Source: PALSA-270 sp963770245 (GTDB taxonomy: Bacteria; Acidobacteriota; Terriglobia; Terriglobales; Acidobacteriaceae). From it: DNA of 64,000 nucleotides. Where the stretch lies: NCBI GenBank assembly GCA_963770245.1, contig CAVYOX010000015.1, positions 124,001 through 188,000 of the forward strand, written 5' to 3'. Position 1 is the first letter of the stretch; each line of letters opens with the position of its first letter. Position numbers and translations under genes: made by a program. Shown here piece after piece: positions 6,985 through 16,800 of this stretch. The notes under the pieces were generated by a model. The model saw only the letters and a list, made by a program, of their open reading frames with translations. It did no database searches and was not told where the DNA came from.

Positions 6985-8963
6985 ATCGGGATAGGGGGAG
7001 CAGTCACCTGCTCTCCCCTCCCACACCACCGGACATGCGGGTCCGCATCCGGCGGTTCGGCGGATTAAGCTGAGACCGCACGACTATAGGTGGAAGCCCG
7101 AGCAGGGCGAAGTAGGCGTTGGGTAAGGCAATGGTCAGAGCGGGCGAGTTCGCAAGTCGCCACGGGCCGTGAGGGCTACCGGCGGTTTGCGCCGCCAGGT
7201 CCTTACCCACGCCCTGTTTTCGAAGCTCGCGAAACCGCGTTCGTCCACGCTTCCATTGCTTCCACACCACCGATCGAAGTCGGCGGCGTAACCACGCTTC
7301 AAGGCTGTGCAGCACCGAGGGGGTTTGACAGTCGCCGAAGTATCCGAGCCATCCCCGCAGGTAGGTCGTGATCGCCTTGACCATTTGCTGTAGGCTGATG
7401 CCGCGGGTCCTCCGCGTCTGTTCCCGAATCCGCCCCTTGAAGCGAGCGATAGCCTTGGGGGCGATCCGCCGCCTCGGTTCTCGTTCGCCGGTGAAGCTGA
7501 ATCCGAGAAACTTCCTTTGCCCCGGTCGGGCCACGGCGCTCTTCGCCTGGTTTACCTTGAGCTTGAGGCGGTGCGTGATAAAGCGCGTAACGCTCTCCAT
7601 CACCCGCTGTCCCGCTCGTTCGCTGCCGACATAGATGTTGCAATCGTCGGCATAGCGGACGAAGTGGTGACCGCGCCGCTCTAACTCCCGGTCCAGTTCG
7701 TCCAGCACCAGGTTGGAAAGTAATGGTGAAAGCGGCCCGCCCTGAGGCGTTCCTTCGTCCACCGGACTCACCAACCCGTCCTCCATCACTCCGGCCTCCA
7801 GAAACGCTCGGACCAACTTGAGCATTCGCTTGTCAGCCACGCGCTCGGCGACCGCCGCTAACAGACGGTCGTGATTCACTCGATCGAAAAATTTCTCCAA
7901 GTCGAGATCCACCACCCAGCGATACCCTTCGGCGATATACTGCTGTGCCTCATGTACCGCCTGCTGAGCACTGCGCCCCGGTCGAAAACCGTGGCTGTGT
8001 TCGGAGAACGTCGGGTCCCAGCGCTTCTGCAGAACCTGCAGCACCGCCTGCTGGACAAACCGGTCCAGCACACAAGGAATGCCTAGCTTGCGCGCTCCCT
8101 GTCCATCCGGCTTCGGGATTTCCACCCGCCTTACCGGCTGCGGTTGATAGGTTCCGTTTCGTAGCTGTTCCCCGATCTTCAGCCCGTGCTGTTTCAGGTA
8201 CTCCGGGAGTTCGTCGACGGTCATCCCGTCTACTCCCGGACTCCCTTTATTGGCCTTGACTCGTTGTAACGCCTGCTTGCAGTTTTCCCACTCGCAGACT
8301 TCTTCCATCAGTCGTTCAGTTCCGGCCAGGCTTTCAGACTGGCGCTTCGCCACCAGCGTTTCGGTCCCTTTCGCGGCGGCCTTCGGAGCATCACTCCTAC
8401 TTTCCACCGGAAAGGCCAGCTCCTCTTGTTCGGGCTGGTTTTTCTGCCGCTGTCCGCTCATGAGTCGCGCCGCTTACTTGCCCTTCCCTTTATTCCCCTT
8501 GCGGGGTACCGTTCGGGCCTTCGATCATCGTTCCCGGCTTGGCCTATCTGTTGCTCCGCCTTTCGGCATTGGAGTGCCTCATTAGCCTTGCCGACTGCAT
8601 GACCTACTTTGCCCTCTGCTGACTTCTGCGGCACGCTCAGGATGAATCGCTTCATCCTCAGTCACGATTTCGTGACGTGCCGCAGATCTCCCGAGGTAAG
8701 TTCGACCGCCTTCGACGCGCAACCGCCGGATTTACCACCAGTGAGCTTGATGGATATGGGCTTCGCAATCGTTTGCTCGCTCGCCCGCCACCGTAGGCCT
8801 CCTATCCGGTTCTTGTTCATCGGCTCGCGTCTTTGCTCCGCGCTTCTTTCAGGCCCCGCCTCGCGACGAGTGTTATTTCACCTTTGCGCTTTGCTAACCC
8901 TTCACCTCCATCAGGTTGGGTAGAGGACTTGCACCTCCTAGCTGTCCAACATGCTCGGCACAC
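6985..8963 (-). mobile_element. Full-length group II intron behind a terminator (class C-like site)
   Basis: On the minus strand the element begins GTGTGCCGAGCATG (8963), matching the GUGYG start of group II introns. Domain I follows with the characteristic GGAGGTGCAAGTCCTCTACC. The motif GAAGTCAGCAGAGGGCAAAG comes shortly before the maturase. A domain V hairpin lies at about 7024-7057 (minus strand GCCGGATGCGGACCCGCATG then TCCGGT), then a domain VI stem and an end at CTATCCCGAT (6985). Total length is about 1.98 kb. The 5' end lies 7 bases after a terminator hairpin, the site preference known for class C introns. All parts look present, so it may still be active. Boundaries could be off by a few bases. 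Confidence 0.85.
7004..8461 (-). CDS. Group II intron reverse transcriptase/maturase
   Basis: The 485-residue protein has a reverse transcriptase domain (about 70-330): KGSPGVDGMTVDELPEYL, RRVEIPKPDG, HGFRPGRSAQQAV, GTPQGGPLSPLLSNLVLDEL and the catalytic FVRYADDCNIYV. It is followed by a maturase (X) domain (about 340-440) with RRTRGISLQQMVKAITTYLR and WKQWKRGRTR. No HNH endonuclease domain follows, as in class C and related introns that insert without second-strand cleavage. The last residues (NRRMRTRMSGGVGGES) are read through the domain V region. The enzyme helps the intron fold and splice, and copies it into new DNA sites. An ATG start at 8461 fits the family length. Confidence 0.93.
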   Translation of the reverse strand: MSGQRQKNQPEQEELAFPVESRSDAPKAAAKGTETLVAKRQSESLAGTERLMEEVCEWENCKQALQRVKANKGSPGVDGMTVDELPEYLKQHGLKIGEQLRNGTYQPQPVRRVEIPKPDGQGARKLGIPCVLDRFVQQAVLQVLQKRWDPTFSEHSHGFRPGRSAQQAVHEAQQYIAEGYRWVVDLDLEKFFDRVNHDRLLAAVAERVADKRMLKLVRAFLEAGVMEDGLVSPVDEGTPQGGPLSPLLSNLVLDELDRELERRGHHFVRYADDCNIYVGSERAGQRVMESVTRFITHRLKLKVNQAKSAVARPGQRKFLGFSFTGEREPRRRIAPKAIARFKGRIREQTRRTRGISLQQMVKAITTYLRGWLGYFGDCQTPSVLHSLEAWLRRRLRSVVWKQWKRGRTRFRELRKQGVGKDLAAQTAGSPHGPWRLANSPALTIALPNAYFALLGLPPIVVRSQLNPPNRRMRTRMSGGVGGESR

Positions 8964-8970
8964 AAAGGAA

Positions 8971-8999
8971 ACGGTCAGGCCCGATTCGGGTCTGACCGT
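8971..8999 (-). terminator. Rho-independent terminator of the SYLF gene, interrupted by the intron
   Basis: ACGGTCAGGCCC and GGGTCTGACCGT pair (one G-T) around a 5-base loop, 38 bases after the stop of the minus-strand SYLF gene. On the minus strand it is followed by TTCCTTT and then the intron 5' end. The remaining T-tract continues beyond the intron at 6984. Confidence 0.75.
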
Positions 9000-9037
9000 C
9001 AGCAACGCAGCGTGTTTGAACTCTTACTGCAATGCTC

Positions 9038-9784
9038 TTATTGGGATGGTGGGACCGTCTGGCTCTGTTCTCGCGCTTGATGGGAGTATCTCCTCACCGC
9101 GCTCAGGAAGGGTTCGCTTCCTGCCGGGGCGGGAGCCTGGCCACCGAGAATCGCTTCGAAGGGAATCACTTTGCCGTACAGGATGGCGGTCTCGTCTTTA
9201 TCCTGGGTAATCGCGGAACCACTGAGGTCGATCCCGGCGAAAATCCCGCGCGCCCGGGAATAGGTTAACACCTCGGCTCTCATCTTCCAGTCCGTACCGG
9301 CCGCCGCATCACGACCGACCGGCCCAGCCGCCGCCGAGGCGTCTGCTCCCAGCTTGAACTTGCTCGAAAGCAAGTGCTGCATCCCTTGGTCATTGGTGAC
9401 GATCAGGACCAGGTCAATCGCCTGTCCGCCGAGTTGCAGACCCCAACTGCCGCCAGTAATCGTGATCGGGGCGGGAGCGCTCCAGCCCCTGTCCGTTCTG
9501 CAAGTCGCCACGCCCTTGCCATGTTCACCGCCGAAGCCTATGGCAAGCTTGATTACCGAGGGTATGACGGCGATGCATTTCGCATGCTCCATAACCTCAT
9601 CCGGAATCGCTTTGTCAGGAGTCGCCATGATTTCGTTGAGAACCGCCGCCGACTTCACAATCCGCTTGCCGATGTCGGTGTGGTCCGCATCAGGATCCGC
9701 GGCCCAGCTCATGCTAGCCAGAATCAAAACCACGGTGCTGAGCGCCAGGAGGTATTGCTTCCATGCCAAGCTTTCCATCTTCAT
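9038..9784 (-). CDS. Secreted SYLF (Ysc84-type) lipid-binding protein
   Basis: The 248-residue product starts with a signal peptide (hydrophobic YLLALSTVVLILASM, cleavage after SWA) and then a SYLF domain (about 35-215). Family signs are the repeated VLNEIMATPDKAIPDEVME, CIAVIPSVIKLAIGFGGEHG, GKGVATC, PAPITITGGSWGLQLGGQA and DLVLIVTN, then ARGIFAGIDLSGSAITQD. SYLF proteins bind phosphoinositides in eukaryotes. In bacteria they are small exported proteins of unclear role, often near envelope or stress genes. An AGAGG lies 8 bases before the ATG. The gene ends in a clear terminator that holds the intron. Confidence 0.9.
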   Translation of the reverse strand: MKMESLAWKQYLLALSTVVLILASMSWAADPDADHTDIGKRIVKSAAVLNEIMATPDKAIPDEVMEHAKCIAVIPSVIKLAIGFGGEHGKGVATCRTDRGWSAPAPITITGGSWGLQLGGQAIDLVLIVTNDQGMQHLLSSKFKLGADASAAAGPVGRDAAAGTDWKMRAEVLTYSRARGIFAGIDLSGSAITQDKDETAILYGKVIPFEAILGGQAPAPAGSEPFLSAVRRYSHQAREQSQTVPPSQ

Positions 9785-10202
9785 CTCATAACCTCTTCTG
9801 TGCTCAATCTGAGCACCAGGACGTTTTGCTTCCCAACAACTCTAGTGGCGTTTGTCAGCCTCGTTCTATCGGGTCCACGCTGTAGATTGGCTCGAGACAT
9901 GCCTGAGCGACGACGCGATCACTTTCGTGAGCTTGGCCGCGGCAAAGTTGGAGACGATCGACGAGAGCCCGAGCTGATTCTTTGTTTTTCTTCTCCCTGT
10001 CCTCATCCTGCTCGTCATCTTGCTCATCGGCCAGGTAGCTCCCCGCGGGTATACACGAAATTTGCTTTTCATCTACAGGGTCGACCGGATCCCATCTGCC
10101 GGTCGAGCCGATTAGTCTTCCGACATGAACAATGGGGCGGAAACTGATTCGAGGTGGGAAATGGCACGAAAGCTGTTTTCTTCATCCTCCAAGGAAGACA
10201 CC
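9785..10202. other. Intergenic stretch with possible small-gene remnants
   Basis: No full gene is supported. Around 9980-10040 (+) a short hydrophobic frame (FFVFLLPVLILLVILLIG) resembles a membrane mini-protein, but it has no start or ribosome site and may be a remnant. Confidence 0.3.
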
Positions 10203-10370
10203 ATGTTGAACTTGGCGCTATTGTTTTTGTTGGCTGCGATTCTGGCTGCGGCCTTTGGCTTCACCAGTGCCGCTCTGGCGGCCGCGGGAATTGCAAAGCT
10301 CCTGTTGTTCGTTCTCCTCTTGCTATTTGTGATCACCTTCGCCACCGATCTGACCCGTTCGCGAGTCTGA
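10203..10370 (+). CDS. DUF1328-type small membrane protein
   Basis: I start at the ATG at 10203 (AAGGAAG just upstream) rather than at the earlier ATG at 10125. The 55-residue product, MLNLALLFLLAAILAAAFGF, continues through TSAALAAAGIAKLLLFVLLL to VITFATDLTRSRV. It has two membrane helices with a Gly-Phe-Gly-like turn and a basic tail, the DUF1328 (YtjA-like) pattern. These proteins are commonly induced by stress in proteobacteria, but their function is unknown. It probably acts alone in the inner membrane. Confidence 0.8.
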   Translation: MLNLALLFLLAAILAAAFGFTSAALAAAGIAKLLLFVLLLLFVITFATDLTRSRV

Positions 10371-10836
10371 GGTTTCAGTCCGGCCCTCGGACCGTCTTCG
10401 GGAAGCCCCCCGTCTCCGGGATCAGGGGCGTTAAGGATGAGTAACTAAAAGTAGGCGGTGATAAGCCACGGCGGACCTGCCGGGGCGTCCCAATTTTTGA
10501 AGGACTTACAGAATTTCCTACAGTACCCACCTGGGCGCCTATACAGTAAAGACCCTAGAGCGAGAGCCGCAGCCCTGTGATAAGAAAACAGCATTAAACT
10601 GGAATGTCCGGCATCTCCCGGCCGCCTCGCACGCGATCAAGTTTGGCATCCGGGATGGGCTTACGGCTGCTTCCGTGCCACTTGGACATCCTGTTGCTCT
10701 TGCTGGCATTCTCCGCATGCTGAAGGTATGCTTCGAGTCCGATGGCCCTCGGTCGCCAACCCGGGCCATGGCATGAAGATAAACACGCCACAAATCGGTT
10801 TTACCGATTTCCAGCTCCGTTTTTCGAGAGACCCCT
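10371..10836. other. Long leader region before the giant kinase
   Basis: No gene is supported on either strand. The stretch contains the near-palindromic TACAGAATTTCCTACAGTA (about 10506-10525), which could be a regulator site, but I see no convincing promoter boxes. Confidence 0.3.
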
Positions 10837-13800
10837 ATGAAGAGAAGTGACCGTACCGCGGCGACGGCAAACATCGATATCGAGAGTCAGCCTCAGGCCA
10901 AAGAAAAGAACAACGGGCATTCCATCGCTATGGCGGAATCCTCCTCCGCCGATTTCGCCGCGCTACTCGCGAGCCTGCAGACCATGCGTGACGGAGACTT
11001 TTCCGTGCGGCTGCCGGGCTCATGGACCGGACTGGCCGGCAAAATCGCCGACACCTTCAACGAGATTGTCGCCGCCAACCAGCAAATGGCAGCGGAACTG
11101 AAACGCGTCGGGCAGGTCGTCGGCAAGGAGGGAAGAACCCGGGAACGTACACGCTTTCACGAGTCCAGAGGTTCGTGGGGCGAGATGGAGATCTCGATTA
11201 ACACGCTGGTCGAGGATCTGCTTCGACCAACCGCCGAAGTCACCCGGGCCATAGCCGCGGTGGCGCAGGGCAACCTGACTCAAACCGTGCGTCTTGACGT
11301 TGACGGACGGCCGCTCGAAGGAGAGTTTCTGCGGTCGGCCAATATCGTGAACACGATGATTCAGCAACTTGGCGTGTTCACGGCGGAAGTGACGCGCGTG
11401 GCCCGTGAAGTGGGTACAGACGGAAAACTGGGAGGCCAGGCGCAGGTGCCGGGCGTGGCCGGTACCTGGAAGGATCTCACCGACTCCGTCAATTCCATGG
11501 CCAGCAACTTAACCGGACAAGTGCGCAATATCGCCGAAGTGGCGACGGCCGTTGCCAGCGGCGACCTCTCTCGCAAAATCACCGTCGATGTGCGCGGAGA
11601 AATTCTTCAGCTCAAAGAAGCCATCAACACGATGGTGGACCAGTTGCGATCCTTTGCCTCGGAAGTGACCCGCGTCGCCCGCGAAGTAGGCACGGACGGC
11701 AAGCTCGGGGGCCAGGCGGTTGTCCCCGGCGTGGCCGGCACTTGGAAAGATCTCACCGACTCCGTCAATGCCATGGCCGGAAACCTTACGGCGCAAGTCC
11801 GAAACATTGCCGAGGTGACTACGGCTGTCGCCCGCGGCGATCTGTCGCGCAAGATCACGGTCGACGTGAAGGGCGAAATCCTAGAACTCAAAGACACCAT
11901 CAACACGATGGTCGATCAACTAAACGCGTTTGCCGGCGAAGTGACCCGTGTTGCCCGCGAAGTTGGAACAGAAGGCAAGCTGGGCGGCCAGGCTCAGGTT
12001 CCAGGCGTAGGCGGAACCTGGAAAGATCTCACCGACAACGTGAACTTCATGGCCAGCAACTTGACCGGACAGGTGCGCAACATCGCCGAGGTGGCAACCG
12101 CGATCGCGAGCGGCGACCTCTCCCGCAAGATTACGGTGGATGTACGCGGAGAGATCCTGCAGCTCAAGGAAACTCTCAACACCATGGTCGATCAGCTCAA
12201 CCGATTTGCCGGTGAAGTGACACGCGTCGCCCGCGAAGTGGGGACCGAAGGCCGCTTGGGCGGCCAGGCGAACGTGCCCGGCGTGGCCGGAACCTGGAAA
12301 GATCTGACGGACTCCGTTAATTCGATGGCCGGAAACCTGACCGGACAGGTACGAAACATCGCCGAGGTGACGACGGCGGTGGCCCGCGGCGATTTGTCGC
12401 GCAAGATCACGGTCGATGTGAAGGGTGAAATTCTAGAATTGAAGAACACCATCAACACCATGGTCGATCAGCTTAACGCCTTCGCCGGCGAAGTGACGCG
12501 TGTTGCGCGCGAAGTCGGCACGGAAGGCAAGCTGGGTGGCCAGGCGCAGGTACCCGGCGTAGCCGGGACCTGGAAGGATCTCACCGACAACGTGAACTTC
12601 ATGGCCAGCAACTTGACCGGACAGGTGCGCAACATTGCCGAGGTAGCGACGGCCGTGGCGCGCGGCGATTTATCGCGCAAGATCACGGTGGACGTAAAAG
12701 GAGAAATCCTCGAGTTGAAGGACACGATCAATACCATGGTCGATCAGCTGCGAGCATTCGCGTCTGAAGTGACACGCGTCGCACGGGAAGTCGGAACCGA
12801 CGGCCGACTCGGAGGCCAGGCGCAGGTGCCGGGTGTGGCTGGAACCTGGAAGGATCTGACCGACTCCGTCAATTCGATGGCCAGCAACCTGACCGGGCAG
12901 GTTCGCAATATCGCCGAGGTGGCGACGGCCATCGCAAGCGGCAACCTGTCCAAAAAAATCACGGTAAACGTCAGCGGCGAGATCCTACTGCTCAAAGAAA
13001 CGATCAACACCATGGTCGATCAGCTCAACGCCTTCGCCGGCGAAGTGACGCGCGTCGCGCGCGAAGTCGGCTCGGAAGGCCGATTGGGCGGACAGGCGAA
13101 CGTGCCCGGTGTGGCCGGGACCTGGAAGGATCTTACGGACTCCGTCAATTCGATGGCCGGAAATCTGACCGGACAAGTACGAAACATCGCCGAGGTGACG
13201 ACGGCGGTGGCCCGCGGCGATTTGTCGCGCAAAATCACGGTCGATGTGAAGGGTGAAATCCTAGAATTGAAGAACACCATCAACACCATGGTCGATCAAC
13301 TTAACGCCTTCGCCGGTGAAGTGACGCGTGTTGCGCGCGAAGTCGGCACGGAAGGCAAGCTGGGTGGCCAGGCGCAGGTGCCGGGTGTGGGTGGCACCTG
13401 GAAGGATCTCACCGACAATGTGAACTTCATGGCCAGCAACCTCACCGGGCAAGTGCGCAACATCGCCGAGGTGGCCACCGCCATTGCCACCGGCGACCTC
13501 TCGAAAAAGATCACCGTGGACGTGCGCGGTGAGATCTTACAACTAAAAGAGACCCTCAACACAATGGTCGAACAGTTGCGATCGTTCGCCGCAGAAGTTA
13601 CCCGAGTGGCGCGCGAAGTCGGTAGCGAAGGCCGGTTGGGCGGACAAGCCAATGTGCCGGGCGTGGCCGGCACTTGGAAAGACCTTACCGATTCGGTGAA
13701 TGCCATGGCCGGGAACCTGACGGGACAGGTACGCAATATCGCCGAGGTCACCACGGCCGTGGCCCGCGGCGATTTGTCGCGCAAGATCACGGTCGATGTG

Positions 13801-16800
13801 AAGGGTGAAATTCTAGAACTCAAAAACACCATCAATACCATGGTCGATCAGCTCAACGCCTTCGCCGCCGAAGTGACGCGCGTGGCCCGGGAAGTGGGGA
13901 CCGAGGGCAAACTGGGAGGGCAGGCGCAGGTGCCGGGCGTGGCCGGAACTTGGAAAGATCTCACCGACAACGTGAACGTGATGGCCGTGAACCTGACCGA
14001 GCAGGTTCGCGGCATCGTGAAAGTCGTGACCGCCGTGGCCAACGGCGAGCTCACCCAGAAACTTACCGTCAACGCCAAGGGCGAAGTGGCGGCTCTGGCC
14101 GAAACCATCAACAACATGACTGACACCTTGGCTACCTTCGCCGATCAGGTGACCACGGTAGCACGCGAGGTTGGCGTCGAAGGCCGCCTGGGAGGCCAGG
14201 CCAATGTGCCGGGCGCAGCGGGTACATGGAAAGACCTTACCGGCAACGTGAATCTGCTGGCCGACAATCTGACCAATCAGGTGCGCGCCATCGCGGAAGT
14301 CGCAACCGCGGTCACCAAGGGTGATCTCACCCGTTCCATTCAAGTGGAGGCTAGCGGCGAGGTTGCCGAGCTCAAAGACAATATCAATACCATGATCGAT
14401 AACTTGCGGCTCACCACCGACCGTAATACCGAACAGGACTGGCTGAAGACCAATCTCGCCCGCTTTACCAGCATGTTGCAGGGCCAGCGCGACCTGACCA
14501 CGGTGGGACGAAAACTATTGTCCGAACTGGCGCCCTTGGTCAGCGCGCAGCAGGGCGTGATCTATCAGATGGAGAGCGAGGAATCGGCGGGCATGGTGTT
14601 GCTCTCGGCCTTCGCCGCGGAGGGACGCGACGGACATCTACGGCGAGTGCAAGTGGGCGAGGGACTAGTAGGACAATGCGCGGCTGAGAAGAAGCGCATG
14701 CTGATCAGCGACCTGCCGGAGAATACACTTCCCATCCGCTCGGGCTTGTTCGAGGCGGTGCCGCGAAACGTCATCGTCTTGCCCGTACTGTTCGAGGACC
14801 ATGTGAAGGCCGTCATCGAGCTCGCCTCCTTGAGCACCTTTACCGCCTCGCATCTGGCTTTCCTTGAACAACTGACGGCCAGCATCGGAATTGTGCTCAA
14901 TAGCATTGAGGCCACCATGCAGACCGAAGGGCTGCTGAAGCAGTCACAGCAATTGGCGACCGAGCTGCAAACCCAGCAAAGGGAATTGCAGCAGACCAAC
15001 GAGCAGCTGGCGCAAAAGGCGCAGCAGCTGGCGGAGCAGAACGTGGAGGTGGAACGCAAGAACCAGGAAATCGAGCAGGCGCGCCGGGCTCTCGAAGAGA
15101 AGGCCAAGGAACTGGCGCTCACCTCCAAGTACAAGTCGGAATTTCTGGCCAACATGTCGCATGAGTTGCGCACCCCCCTGAATAGCATTCTGGTCCTCGG
15201 CCAACAACTTACCGACAACCCGGATGGCAATTTGACCCACAAGCAGGTCGAGTTCGCGCGCACCATTCACGGCGCCGGAACCGATCTCCTGAATCTGATC
15301 AGCGACATTCTCGACCTGTCGAAGATTGAATCCGGCACGGTTTCAGTCGAAGCCGAGGAAGTTTTCTTCGCCAGCCTGCTGGATATGGTGGGTCGCCCCT
15401 TCCGGCACGAAGCCGAGAACCGGCGCCTGGCGTTCGACGTCGAGGCCGATCCGCATCTTACGCGCAGTCTGGTCACCGACTCGAAGCGACTGCAGCAGGT
15501 GCTCAAGAATCTGTTGTCCAACGCATTCAAGTTCACCGAACAAGGGAGCGTGCATCTGGCGGTCTCGCCGGCCACCGAGGGCTGGAGTGAGGACCATCCC
15601 ATCCTGGGAGCGGCGGCATCGGTGGTGGCCTTTGCGGTTTCCGATACCGGGATCGGCATTCCTTCCGAAAAGCAACGCATCATCTTCGAGGCCTTCCAGC
15701 AAGCCGACGCAGGCACCAGCCGAAAATACGGCGGCACCGGCCTGGGGCTGGCGATCAGCCGCGAGTTGGCCAGCCTGCTGGGAGGCGAAATTCAATTGCG
15801 CAGCACCCCGGGGAAGGGAAGCACGTTCACCCTCTATTTGCCCCAGACTTATGTGGGTCCCTCGTCGGGACAGCCGGACCGGAGAACTTCGTTCTCCGCC
15901 AAGCCCATTCAATTGTCTGGCGTCCGGGTCGCGGAATCCGCGATTGAGCACATTCCCGATGACCGCGACCATCTGGAACCAGACGATGCCGTGTTGTTAA
16001 TCGTCGAAGATGATCCCCACTATGCCCGCGTGTTGTGCGACCTATCGCACGACACCGGATTCAAGGTCCTGGTTGCCATGCGCGGTGCCGAAGCTCTCGC
16101 CTTGGCCCGCGAATTCCATCCCACCGCGGTCTCGCTCGATGTTTTTTTGCCCGACATGCTGGGCTGGACGGTGCTCAATCACCTGAAACAGGATCCGGCC
16201 ACGCGCCACATCCCCGTCCAGATGTTGACCCTCGACGAGGACCGGCATCATGGCTTGGCCCGGGGAGCGTTTTCCTTTGTCACCAAGCCGACCACGCCGG
16301 AGGGACTGGGTACGGCGCTCGCTCGCATCAAGGAATACACCTCGCCCCGCCGCAAACGCTTGCTGGTGGTCGAGGACAACGCGGCCGAACAACTGAGTAT
16401 CCGCGAACTGCTCGGCTATGACGACATCGATGTCACGGTTGTGGCGAGCGGCCAAGAGGCCCTCGACACCCTGAGCCACCACCCCTTCGACTGCGCGGTG
16501 CTCGACCTTCGCCTGCCCGACATGTCCGGGTTTGAAGTGCTCGAGCGGTTGCGCGACACTCCATCGCTCAGCGACATGCCCGTCGTGGTCTTCACCGGCA
16601 AAGAATTATCCTTGGAAGAGGACGCCCGCCTGCACACCCTGGCGCGCAGCGTGGTGGTCAAAGGCGTGGAGTCGCCTGAACGTTTGCTCGATGAAACGGC
16701 GCTATTCCTGCACCGAGTCATCGCCGACCTTCCTTCGGAAAAACAGAAGATGCTTGACCGCTTACACCACTCCGACGATGCGTTGGTGGGAAAGAAAGTG

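Noticed and set aside
8458..8655. 65-codon minus-strand frame just before the maturase
   Set aside because: It lies in the ribozyme part of the intron between domain I and the maturase; the sequence is explained by RNA structure.
11361..14343. Many regular minus-strand frames, and a CRISPR-like periodicity
   Set aside because: They are mirror frames of the 276-base HAMP repeats; unit length and coding content exclude a CRISPR array.
14565..15270. Long Cys/Ser-rich minus-strand frame opposite the kinase coiled coil
   Set aside because: It is the antisense of a Gln/Glu-rich coiled coil; no start signal or homology.
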